Shown piece after piece: positions 1 through 6,018 of a DNA stretch of 6,025 nt. This DNA comes from PR03 sp031362725 (lineage in GTDB: Bacteria > Myxococcota_A > UBA9160 > PR03), in contig JANLTC010000141.1 in NCBI GenBank assembly GCA_031362725.1, positions 1-6,025 on the forward strand, given 5' to 3'. Positions within the stretch are counted from its first letter, which is position 1. Each line of letters opens with the position of its first letter. Under the pieces are notes generated by a model, which ran no database searches, was not told the DNA's origin, and worked only from the letters and a program-made list of their open reading frames with translations. A program made the position numbers and the translations under genes.

Positions 1-268
1 AAACCTGGAAGGCCGCGACGAGCGCGAAGTTCGCGAGCAGCTGCGTCACCGCACCGATCGCCGCCCACGCGAAGAACCCGGTCGAGAGTTGCGGCGCGCC
101 GTGCCAAAGCGCGAGCCCGAGCGCCAGGGCAGCCGAGAACGGCAGGTTGAACGCGAAGCGCGACCACGCCGTCAGCGCCGGCGAAACCTGCCCGACGAGC
201 TGTCGCGAGAGTGCGTTGCGCACCGCCTGCACGGTGGCGGCCAGCAGCGTGAGCAGGACCCAGAGCAA
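1..268 (-). CDS. EamA/DMT-family membrane transporter, N-terminal part (cut by window edge)
   Basis: Only the first 89 codons are in the window; the gene continues past base 1. Reading from TTG at 268, the protein begins LWVLLTLLAATVQAVRNALS, then has a charged loop, a second hydrophobic stretch (roughly residues 34-55, including FNLPFSAALALGLALW) and a third (roughly 66-89, FFAWAAIGAVTQLLANFALV). This alternation and the early VRNALSRQL segment are typical of drug/metabolite-transporter (EamA) permeases of about 280-300 residues with ten helices in the inner membrane. TTG is the first possible start after an in-frame TAG at 277-275, which is also the stop of the amidohydrolase gene. The 6-nt gap implies co-transcription and translational coupling, as no clear Shine-Dalgarno sequence is visible. 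The transported compound is unknown; the neighbour suggests an amino acid or its N-acyl derivative, which is inference only. Confidence 0.75.
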   Translation of the reverse strand, partial: MLWVLLTLLAATVQAVRNALSRQLVGQVSPALTAWSRFAFNLPFSAALALGLALWHGAPQLSTGFFAWAAIGAVTQLLANFALVAAFQV

Positions 269-274
269 GTGGCG

Positions 275-1756
275 CTACGACCGTCGCAAGGTGCGGCCCG
301 GACGCGCGCCGGTGTGTACGCCGTCGCGTACGACGTGTCTGCCGTTCACGAAGACATGCGGAATACCGGCCGGCGGCTGCTGCGGATCCTCGTAGGTCGC
401 GATGTCGGCGACGCGCGCGGGATCGAAGACGACGAGATCCGCGAAGGCCTCCGCACGCACCTCGCCACGGTCGGCGATGCCGAACTTGCGCGCCGGGAAT
501 CCGGTCATGCGGTACACGGCCTCGGCGACCGGGAATACGCCCTCGTCGCGCGCGTACTTGCCGAGCACGCGCGCAAACGTCCCGTAGAGCCGCGGGTGCG
601 GTTTGCCCTGCAGCGTCGGCAGGCCGTCGGAGCCGATCATCGTGGTGGGATGACGCAGTACGGTGCGAACGTCGTCCTCGCACATCGTGTGCATGACGAC
701 CGTCGCGCCCATGCCTTCGGCGTCGAGCACGCGGCGCGCGGCGTCGATCGGCGACACGTCCCACGCCGTCGCGAGTGCTGCGATCGTCTTGCCTTCCCAC
801 TCCGGATGCTGCGGCGCCGACGCGAGCTGGATGTCCTCCGGTCGGCCACGCCCGATGCCGCCGCCGTCCTCGAGATACGACAGCACGGCGGCCAGCACGG
901 TGCTCGCGGCCGTGTACGGATACTGATCCGCCGTGACGTCGAGACCGCGCGCGCGCGCCGCGTCGATCAACTGCAGCGACTCGCGCACCTTGCCCCAGCT
1001 CTCGCGGCCACTCGCCTTGTGATGCGAGATCTGCACCGGCACGCCGGCGCGCTCGCCGATCTCGATCGACTCGCGCACGGACTCGAGCAGGCCCATCCCT
1101 TCGTCGCGCATGTGCGTCGCATAGAGCCCGCCGGTCTCCGCGAACGCGTGCGCCAGCGCGACGAGTTCGCCCGTCTGCGCGTGCTTGCCGGGCTCGTAGA
1201 TCAGCCCGGTCGAGAAGCCGACGCAGCCGGCGGCGACGCCCTCTTGGACCAGCGCGCGCATGCGATCCAGTTCGGCGTCGCTCGGCGCGCGCGCCTCCCC
1301 GCCCATCACCGCCGCGCGCACGACACCGTGACCGACGAGCGCAGCGACGTTGCAGCTCGCAGGCGCCGCATCGAGATGATCGAGATAGCCCCGGTAGCCG
1401 TCCCACTCGGGCAGCGGCTGACCCGGATGAAACGCTGCCGCGAAGGCGCGCGCTTGCGGTTGCGGCGCGGCGCCCATGCCACAGTTGCCGACGACCACCG
1501 TCGTGACACCACCCTGCACCTTGAATCCCATCTCCGGAACCAGCACGACCGCAAAATCGTCGTGGGTGTGGACATCGAGGAAGCCGGGCGCGATGGCGAG
1601 ACCGCTCGCATCGAGCGTCGCAGCGCCACCGGGATCGAGCGAAGGCGCGACGGCCGCGATCCGATCGTCGCGCACCGCGACATCGGCGCGACGCGCCGCA
1701 GCGCCCGTTCCGTCGTAGAGCGTTGCACCCTGAATCACGAGGTCATACCCGGGCAT
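275..1756 (-). CDS. N-acyl-D-amino-acid deacylase-type amidohydrolase (D-aminoacylase family)
   Basis: A 493-residue metal-dependent amidohydrolase of about the usual length for D-aminoacylases, which cleave N-acyl-D-amino acids to a carboxylate and a D-amino acid. It opens with the small beta-sandwich segment (YDLVIQGATLYDGTG). The TIM-barrel metal site follows: GFLDVHTHDDF with H63 and H65, GNCGMGAAP with C92 (the family's zinc-ligand cysteine), THMRDEG with H215, ISHHKASG with H245/H246, and IGSDGLP with D377. The HPRLYGTFARVLGKYAR stretch near 387-403 is also typical of the family. The beta-sandwich closes near the C-terminus (ADLVVFDPARVAD, VFVNGRHVVRDG). The ATG at 1756 is chosen because AGGGGAG lies 7 nt upstream; a TTG at 1777 would add seven unlikely residues. 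The gene shares a divergent upstream region with the Rieske gene and leads into the transporter. Whether the substrate is an N-acyl-D-amino acid, N-acyl-D-glutamate or another amide or cyclic imide cannot be decided. Confidence 0.9.
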   Translation of the reverse strand: MPGYDLVIQGATLYDGTGAAARRADVAVRDDRIAAVAPSLDPGGAATLDASGLAIAPGFLDVHTHDDFAVVLVPEMGFKVQGGVTTVVVGNCGMGAAPQPQARAFAAAFHPGQPLPEWDGYRGYLDHLDAAPASCNVAALVGHGVVRAAVMGGEARAPSDAELDRMRALVQEGVAAGCVGFSTGLIYEPGKHAQTGELVALAHAFAETGGLYATHMRDEGMGLLESVRESIEIGERAGVPVQISHHKASGRESWGKVRESLQLIDAARARGLDVTADQYPYTAASTVLAAVLSYLEDGGGIGRGRPEDIQLASAPQHPEWEGKTIAALATAWDVSPIDAARRVLDAEGMGATVVMHTMCEDDVRTVLRHPTTMIGSDGLPTLQGKPHPRLYGTFARVLGKYARDEGVFPVAEAVYRMTGFPARKFGIADRGEVRAEAFADLVVFDPARVADIATYEDPQQPPAGIPHVFVNGRHVVRDGVHTGARPGRTLRRS

Positions 1757-1763
1757 GCACTGT

Positions 1764-1770
1764 CTCCCCT
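1764..1770 (-). promoter_or_regulatory. Shine-Dalgarno sequence of the amidohydrolase gene
   Basis: On the minus strand this reads AGGGGAG, with a 7-nt spacer to the ATG at 1756. It fixes the start of the amidohydrolase over the in-frame TTG further upstream. Confidence 0.7.
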
Positions 1771-1773
1771 GAG

Positions 1774-1794
1774 GCAATGAGCCAGGCTCATCGC
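1774..1794. promoter_or_regulatory. Candidate operator: 21-bp palindrome in the divergent intergenic region
   Basis: Seen directly: perfect 7-bp arms ATGAGCC and GGCTCAT around a single central A (1777-1791). Beyond one mismatched pair, two further matching pairs extend it to 1774-1794, so 9 of 10 pairs match. It lies 18 bp upstream of the amidohydrolase start and about 66 bp upstream of the Rieske gene start, in the only intergenic space between two divergent genes. Length and symmetry suit a dimeric repressor such as a TetR- or GntR-type protein (inference). No regulator gene is in the window, and no convincing -35/-10 pair was found in 1757-1860. Confidence 0.4.
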
Positions 1795-1860
1795 GAATCC
1801 GGCCAGCGAGGCGCGCATGCTACCACCAGACGCGTACGAGACCGTGATAGCGTGCGCACG

Positions 1861-2658
1861 ATGCAGGGTTCAGCGCTCACACAGGTCGCCAGCTATCGCC
1901 GTCGCGTCGCGGCGTCGGTCGAGCGCGTCTGGGAGAACGTGCTCGACTGGGAGCACCTGCCCTTCCTGCACCGCACGAGCTTTCGCAGCATCGCCTTGCA
2001 AGACGCCGGGCCCTGGGGCTGGCGCGCGCGCATCGGCCTCCACCCGGACGCCGAGATCCTGCTCGAACTCTGCATCGACGCGGATCGACGACGCTACGTC
2101 TCGCGCACACTCGAAGGCGGCGGCGCGCGGAGCGAGATCTGGACGACGGTGACGGCGGTCGCTCCGCACGCAACCGATATCCAGGTGGAGTTCTGGCTGC
2201 CCGACGTCGTGCCCGAACGGGCCAGCGCGATCGGCGCCCTCTACACCCAGCTCTACCGGCAACTCTGGGACGAGGACGAGGCGATGATGGTCCGCCGCGC
2301 GCAGCAACTCGCGCGCGAGCGCGGTTCCGGGCAGACGCAGGCTCGTGTCGCGCTCGGTCTGGCCAGCGAGGTGCGGGCGAAACTCCCGCTCTGTGTCGAG
2401 TGGCAGGGGCAGCCGTTCCGGATCGTCTCCCTCGACGGCGAACTGCTCCTCCATGCGTCGGTCTGCCCGCACCGACTCGGGCCGCTCGACGAGGGCCGCA
2501 TCGAAAACGGCACCGTCACCTGTCCGTGGCATGGCTGGCGCTTCGACGTGCGTAGCGGGCGCGCACTCGATGGACGGCGCGCGCACCTGGCCGCACCGCC
2601 TCGACTCGAAGCGGATGCCGAGGGCAACCTCTTTCTCAGCGCCTCGCGAGCGGAATGA
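1861..2658 (+). CDS. Permuted Rieske oxygenase-like protein: SRPBCC-like domain followed by Rieske [2Fe-2S] domain
   Basis: A 265-residue cytoplasmic protein. Residues about 8-155 look like an SRPBCC/START-type fold with the segment ENVLDWEHLPFLH: D29, H32 and H37 form D-x2-H-x4-H, the motif that holds the mononuclear iron and bridging aspartate in ring-hydroxylating oxygenase alpha subunits. LWDEDEAMMVRRAQQL at 135-150 supplies an acidic residue (E138 or D139) of the kind that gives the third ligand. Residues about 172-262 form a Rieske domain: CPH at 202-204 and CPWHGW at 221-226 (C202, H204, C221, H224), 16 residues between the two pairs. Known oxygenase alpha subunits have the Rieske domain first and are longer (about 330-450 residues). 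The ATG at 1861 has only a weak ribosome site; GTG at 1852, ten bases after GAGA, would add three residues. No reductase or ferredoxin gene is nearby. Alternatively it is a lipid-binding protein fused to a ferredoxin-like domain. The Rieske domain is certain; the oxygenase role is inferred. Confidence 0.85.
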   Translation: MQGSALTQVASYRRRVAASVERVWENVLDWEHLPFLHRTSFRSIALQDAGPWGWRARIGLHPDAEILLELCIDADRRRYVSRTLEGGGARSEIWTTVTAVAPHATDIQVEFWLPDVVPERASAIGALYTQLYRQLWDEDEAMMVRRAQQLARERGSGQTQARVALGLASEVRAKLPLCVEWQGQPFRIVSLDGELLLHASVCPHRLGPLDEGRIENGTVTCPWHGWRFDVRSGRALDGRRAHLAAPPRLEADAEGNLFLSASRAE

Positions 2659-2672
2659 GCAGCGGCACGCAA
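2659..2672. other. 14-bp gap between convergent genes
   Basis: The Rieske gene stop (TGA, 2656-2658) and the SDR gene stop (TGA on the minus strand, 2675-2673) face each other across 14 bp. There is no hairpin with a T-run here; a weak GCCG/CGGC stem at 2676-2688 lies inside the SDR coding end and lacks a T-run. Transcripts from the two strands probably overlap at their 3' ends. Confidence 0.6.
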
Positions 2673-3488
2673 TCAGCCGGACAGCGGCCGGAATTCGCGC
2701 ATGCCCGGCACCATCTGCCCCCAGAGCCGGCCGCCCGTGAGCCCGCCGTCGACGACGAGCGCGTGTCCATTCACGAACGAACTCGCCTCCGACGCGAGGA
2801 AGAGCGCCGCGCGCGCGATGTCCTCCGGCAGCCCGGCGCGCTTGATCGGCTGCGCGCTCGCGAGGAAACCCTTCACGACTTCCACCGGGTTTGGCACTCC
2901 CTCGAGATGGCGTGCGATCAGCGGTGTCGCGATGCCGCCCGGGCAGATGCAGTTCACGCGCACGCCCGCCTCGCCGAGTTCCATCGCGGTGCTGCGCGTC
3001 AGCTGGATCACGGCCGCTTTGCAGGTGCTGTAGATGTGCGGCCCGAAGCCGGCTTGCAATCCCGCGACGCTCGCCGTGCTGACGATGCTGCCGGAGCCTT
3101 GCGGCGTCATCACGCGCGCCGCGTGCTTGATGCCGAGGAAGACGCCGCGCAGCAACACCGCGACGGTGCGATCGAAGTCATCGGCGGGAATCGTCGCGAT
3201 CGGTCCCACCGTGCCGCCGAAACCGGCGTTGTTGAAACAGACGTCGAGGCGACCGAACTCGCGCACCGCGCGATCGACCGCGGCGGCAACGTCGTCCTCA
3301 TCGCTCACGTCGCCGCGTTGATACGCGACGGCATCACCGAGTTCCTTCGCGAGCGCTTCGCCGAGCGCGTCCTGCACGTCGACCGCGACGACGCGCGCGC
3401 CTTCGCTCGCAAACAGCCGGACCGTCGCCGCGCCGATCCCGCTCGCGCCGCCCGTCACCAACGCCACCTTGCCATCGAGAACACCCAC
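2673..3488 (-). CDS. Classical short-chain dehydrogenase/reductase (SDR), probably NAD-dependent
   Basis: A 271-residue cytoplasmic oxidoreductase of standard SDR length, expected to interconvert a secondary alcohol and a ketone. Visible motifs: cofactor loop TGGASGIG at 12-19; D37 at the end of the second beta strand (VVAVDVQD), which favours NAD(H) over NADP(H); NNAG at 86-89; catalytic S140, Y153 and K157 (Y-S-T-C-K); the CPGGIATPL segment at 182-190; and the closing GHALVVDGG at 241-249, followed by a tail of about 20 residues. The start is GTG at 3488, giving MGVLDGKVALVTGG, because GAGGAGG lies 5 nt upstream and the SDR fold begins at once. The reading frame stays open another 45 codons upstream, but that part is unlike an SDR N-terminus. 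The gene is divergent from the alpha/beta hydrolase and convergent with the Rieske gene. Homologues act on steroids, cyclohexanols, 3-hydroxyacyl-CoA and many other alcohols, so the substrate is open. Confidence 0.93.
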   Translation of the reverse strand: MGVLDGKVALVTGGASGIGAATVRLFASEGARVVAVDVQDALGEALAKELGDAVAYQRGDVSDEDDVAAAVDRAVREFGRLDVCFNNAGFGGTVGPIATIPADDFDRTVAVLLRGVFLGIKHAARVMTPQGSGSIVSTASVAGLQAGFGPHIYSTCKAAVIQLTRSTAMELGEAGVRVNCICPGGIATPLIARHLEGVPNPVEVVKGFLASAQPIKRAGLPEDIARAALFLASEASSFVNGHALVVDGGLTGGRLWGQMVPGMREFRPLSG

Positions 3489-3493
3489 AGCTG

Positions 3494-3500
3494 CCTCCTC
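3494..3500 (-). promoter_or_regulatory. Shine-Dalgarno sequence that fixes the SDR GTG start
   Basis: On the minus strand this reads GAGGAGG, followed by CAGCT and then GTG at 3488. It is the strongest ribosome site in the window and argues against longer starts at in-frame ATG codons upstream. Confidence 0.8.
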
Positions 3501-3552
3501 GTTGCGCGTTGCTGGCACGCTATCCCACCCGCCGCTAAATAGGACCGCCGCC
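3501..3552. other. Short divergent intergenic region between the SDR and the hydrolase operon
   Basis: The two starts are 64 bp apart, so both promoters must lie here or inside the opposing genes. Seen: a direct repeat GTTGC at 3501-3505 and 3508-3512, an AT-rich patch GCTAAATAGGA at 3534-3544 that is rare in this GC-rich DNA, and AGGA at 3541-3544 as the likely ribosome site of the hydrolase ATG. No -35/-10 pair with acceptable spacing could be assigned. Confidence 0.4.
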
Positions 3553-4437
3553 ATGTCGTCGCCTGGAACCGATCCGCTGCTGTCGCAAGCCACGCTTCTC
3601 CGGCTGATCGGGCGGGATGGCATCGCACTCGCCGCCGACGCCTACGGCGATCCTTCGCACCCGCCCGTGTTGCTGTTGCACGGCGGCGGTCAGACGCGCT
3701 TCGCATGGGGCGCCACCGCCGCGCAGCTCGCGGCCGAAGGCTGGTACGCGGTGTCGATGGACCTGCGCGGCCACGGCGAGAGCGCCTGGGACGAGGCGGG
3801 CGACTACAGCGTGAACGCCTACGTCGCCGACCTGCGCGCAGTGGTCCCGCAATTGAGCGAGAAGCCCGTGCTCGTCGGTGCGTCACTCGGCGGCATCGCG
3901 TCGCTGCTCGCCGAGGGCGAGGACGAAGGCTCGCTCTGCGCCGCGATCGTGCTCGTCGACATCGCGCCCAAGATCGAAGGCTCCGGCGCGCTGCGCATCA
4001 TCGAGTTCATGCAGGGCAGCGCGGACGGTTTCGCATCGCTCGAAGAAGCGGCCGACGCGGTTGCCGCCTATCTCCCGCACCGCGAGCGCCCGAGCGATCT
4101 CTCGGGTCTCGCGAAGAACCTGCGCACGCTGCCGAGCGGCCGGCTGCGCTGGCATTGGGATCCGCGTTTCCTGCAGGCGGGGCATGGCCCGAAACCAGGC
4201 GAACAGCCCGAACGGTTGCGCGTCGCCGCGCGCAAGCTGCAGGTGCCGACGCTACTGGTGCGCGGAAAGCTCTCGGACCTGCTCTCCGAAGCAGGCGCAC
4301 GCGACTTCCTCGATCTCGTTCCCCACGCGCGCTTCGCCGACGTCTCCGACGCCGGCCACATGGTCGCGGGCGATCGCAACGATCGCTTCAGCAGCGCCGT
4401 GATCGAGTTCTTGCGCGAAGTGCGAGCACTGCGTTGA
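3553..4437 (+). CDS. Alpha/beta hydrolase (serine hydrolase fold)
   Basis: A 294-residue alpha/beta-hydrolase, first gene of a three-gene operon. Motifs: oxyanion-hole segment LLLHGGGQTRFAW (H43-G46), MDLRGHGES at 69-77, nucleophile elbow GASLGG with S111, a lid region around 145-215 (GFASLEEAADAVAAYLPHRERPSDLSGLAKNL, then WHWDPRF), acid candidate D242 in LVRGKLSDLLS, and catalytic H269 in DAGHMVAGD. A serine nucleophile points to an esterase, lactonase, C-C bond hydrolase or perhydrolase type rather than an epoxide hydrolase or dehalogenase, which use Asp. No signal peptide, so cytoplasmic. ATG at 3553 is preferred: AGGA lies 8 nt upstream, and the fold's first strand (LLRLIGRDGIALAADAYGD) follows soon after; the open frame upstream to 3469 overlaps the divergent SDR start. 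The stop codon overlaps the TTG start of the next gene. The substrate is unknown; a CoA thioester, ester or lactone intermediate fits the neighbours. Confidence 0.9.
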   Translation: MSSPGTDPLLSQATLLRLIGRDGIALAADAYGDPSHPPVLLLHGGGQTRFAWGATAAQLAAEGWYAVSMDLRGHGESAWDEAGDYSVNAYVADLRAVVPQLSEKPVLVGASLGGIASLLAEGEDEGSLCAAIVLVDIAPKIEGSGALRIIEFMQGSADGFASLEEAADAVAAYLPHRERPSDLSGLAKNLRTLPSGRLRWHWDPRFLQAGHGPKPGEQPERLRVAARKLQVPTLLVRGKLSDLLSEAGARDFLDLVPHARFADVSDAGHMVAGDRNDRFSSAVIEFLREVRALR

Positions 4438-5597
4438 CGTTTCGCGACCGCACGGCGATCGCCGGCATCGGCGAGACGGACTACGTGCGCGGTTCCGGCA
4501 AGAGCGCAGTCGAGTTGATGATCGAAGCAGCACACGCGGCGATCGCCGACGCGGGCCTCGCGCCGAGCGAGATCGACGGCGTGATCCCACCGCCGATCCA
4601 CACCTTCGCCGAAGAACTCGCGGTGAATCTCGGCATCGAGCGGATGAACTACGCCACCACGGTGACGATGGGCGGTGCGAGTCCCACCGCCGCGCTCCAG
4701 AGCGCCGCGATGGCGATCTCGGCGGGCGTCGCGAACAACGTGCTGATCGTGCTCGGCTGGAACGGCTACTCCGATTTCCGCCCGGGCAAGCGGCGCGGCG
4801 CGGGCCTCGGCGCGAATCCGATGACCCACACGATCCGCGACTTCTACCTGCCCTACGGCGCCGTGCGGCCCGTGCAGATGTACGCCTGGCTCGCGATGCG
4901 TCACATGAAACTCTACGGCGTCACCGCCGAGTCGATGGGCGCCGTCGCGGTGGCCTGTCGCCAGCACGCGCAACTCAACCCGCGCGCCGCGATGCGCGGC
5001 AAACCACTCTCGCTCGCAGACTACATGGCATCGCGCTGGATCTCCGAACCCTTCCGGCTCTTCGACTGCTGTCTCGAAACGGACGGCGCCGCCGCGGTCG
5101 TCGTGACCAGCGCCGAACGCGCCCGCGACCTTCGACACCGCCCGGTGCGCATCCTCGCCGCCGCCGAGGGCCACCCCTACCCCGCCGACGACATCCCGAG
5201 CCGCCGCGACCCGTTCCACGTCGGCCTCTGCGACGCGGCGCCGCGCGCGTTCGCGATGGCCGGCGTGACGCCGCAGGATGTCGACTTCGCCGAAATCAAC
5301 GACTGCTTCAGCTACGTCGTGCTGCTCCAACTCGAAGCGCTCGGCCTCTGCGCCCGCGGCGAAGCCGGTGAGTTCGTGAAGGGCGGCCGCATCGGACTCG
5401 GCGGCGCGCTCCCGATCAACACCCACGGCGGCCTGCTCTCGCAAGCCCACGTCTGGGGCATCAACCACATCGTCGAAGCCGTCCGCCAGCTCCGCCACGA
5501 CGCCGGCCCCGCGCAAGTCATCGGCGCCGAACTGGGCCTCGTCACCGGCTGGGGCGACCTCGGCGACGGCTCGATCGCGATTCTGCGTCGCGACTAG
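4434..5597 (+). CDS. Thiolase-like protein of the SCP2/lipid-transfer (Ltp) type without catalytic cysteines
   Basis: A 387-residue member of the thiolase superfamily, of usual length for nonspecific lipid-transfer/SCP-x thiolase-like proteins. It begins TAIAGIGETDYVRGSG (7-22), has MGGASPTAALQSAAMAI at 79-95 where true thiolases place the acyl-accepting Cys, FDCCLETDGAAAVVVTS at 210-226, INDCFSYVVLLQLEALGLC at 288-306, INTHGGLLSQAHVWGINHI at 328-346 and a C-terminal LVTGWGDLGDGS at 369-380. Neither usual catalytic Cys is present at the first site or in the C-terminal loop, which argues against ordinary thiolysis. In steroid degradation, Ltp2-type proteins of this class pair with a DUF35 protein and act as retro-aldolases on CoA-ester side chains; here the next gene is DUF35. 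Start: TTG at 4434 overlaps the hydrolase stop as TTGA; the next ATG, codon 29, would delete the first strand. Exact reaction (aldolase, acyltransferase or lipid transfer) is inferred. Confidence 0.9.
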   Translation: MTFRDRTAIAGIGETDYVRGSGKSAVELMIEAAHAAIADAGLAPSEIDGVIPPPIHTFAEELAVNLGIERMNYATTVTMGGASPTAALQSAAMAISAGVANNVLIVLGWNGYSDFRPGKRRGAGLGANPMTHTIRDFYLPYGAVRPVQMYAWLAMRHMKLYGVTAESMGAVAVACRQHAQLNPRAAMRGKPLSLADYMASRWISEPFRLFDCCLETDGAAAVVVTSAERARDLRHRPVRILAAAEGHPYPADDIPSRRDPFHVGLCDAAPRAFAMAGVTPQDVDFAEINDCFSYVVLLQLEALGLCARGEAGEFVKGGRIGLGGALPINTHGGLLSQAHVWGINHIVEAVRQLRHDAGPAQVIGAELGLVTGWGDLGDGSIAILRRD

Positions 5598-5607
5598 AGG
5601 CACCGAG

Positions 5608-6018
5608 ATGACCGCCGCCGCAAAGCCCTACCTCTCGCCCGACATGGACGACCTCGCCGTCGAGTTCTACGCCGAATGCGCGAAAGGCAAACTCTGCTTC
5701 CAGCGCTGCAAGTCCTGCAACACCTGGCGCCATCTCCCGAGACACGGCTGCGCCGCCTGCGCTTCGCCCGACTGGGAATGGTCCCCCTCGTCCGGCCGCG
5801 GCCGCGTCTTCTCGTGGACCGTCACGCACCAGGCGCCGTACCCCGGCCTCGCGACACCATATGTAGTCGCCGTGATCGAACTCGACGAAGGCGTCCGCAT
5901 GGCAGCAGGCCTACGCGATGTAGCGCCCGATGCGCTGCAACTCGACATGCCGGTCGAAGTCGAGATGGTCTCCGTAACCGAGACCGCCTCCGTCCCGTTC
6001 TTCCGGCTGGCGAAGTAG
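5608..6018 (+). CDS. DUF35 zinc-ribbon/OB-fold protein, partner of the thiolase-like protein
   Basis: A complete 136-residue protein of the DUF35 family. An N-terminal helix region (MDDLAVEFYAECAKGKL, 13-29) leads into a zinc ribbon with C34-x2-C37 and C48-x2-C51 (CKSCNTWRHLPRHGCAAC), then W58 and an OB-fold beginning GRGRVFSWTVTHQAPYPG (63-80), with strands PYVVAVIELDEGVRMAAGL and MPVEVEMVSV. Such proteins are encoded next to thiolase-like proteins and form stable complexes with them; in the cholesterol pathway a DUF35 domain is required for the Ltp2 aldolase, and elsewhere DUF35 proteins support acyltransferase complexes. The start ATG follows the thiolase-like stop by 10 nt, and AGAGG at 5596-5600, overlapping that stop, sits 7 nt before it, so the two are translated together. 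No enoyl-CoA hydratase (MaoC) domain is fused here, unlike ChsH2. Only 7 bases follow the stop, so the operon may continue. Confidence 0.92.
   Translation: MTAAAKPYLSPDMDDLAVEFYAECAKGKLCFQRCKSCNTWRHLPRHGCAACASPDWEWSPSSGRGRVFSWTVTHQAPYPGLATPYVVAVIELDEGVRMAAGLRDVAPDALQLDMPVEVEMVSVTETASVPFFRLAK

Noticed and set aside
89..1780. Long open frame on the plus strand (563 codons) opposite the amidohydrolase
   Set aside because: It is very rich in Arg, Ala and His with no recognisable domain, the usual mirror of a GC-rich gene. The minus-strand frame has a complete metal-site motif set and a good ribosome site.
1723..1860. Longer N-terminus for the Rieske protein from ATG 1723
   Set aside because: It would overlap the start of the divergent amidohydrolase and cross the palindrome; its 46 extra residues resemble no domain. 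ATG 1861 (or GTG 1852) is better placed.
1870..2586. Open frame of 238 codons on the minus strand opposite the Rieske gene
   Set aside because: No domain seen, and the plus strand encodes an unambiguous Rieske cluster motif over the same bases.
3513..3530. Sigma-54-type promoter beginning TGGCACG upstream of the hydrolase
   Set aside because: The -24 half matches well, but at the required spacing the -12 GC is absent (CA instead), so the site is probably chance.
2655..3542. Open frame of 295 codons on the plus strand opposite the SDR gene
   Set aside because: Arg/Ala/Asp-rich shadow; the minus-strand SDR has all family motifs and the strongest ribosome site in the window.
3705..4433. Upstream extension of the thiolase-like frame through the hydrolase gene, suggesting a fusion
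   Set aside because: The extension is arginine-rich, lacks any domain and overlaps the well-supported hydrolase frame throughout. The real protein begins at TTG 4434.
4068..5603. Long open frame on the minus strand (511 codons) opposite the thiolase-like gene
   Set aside because: Low-complexity Ala/Arg/Val/Asp composition and no motif; explained by codon bias of the plus-strand gene, whose product is clearly a family member.
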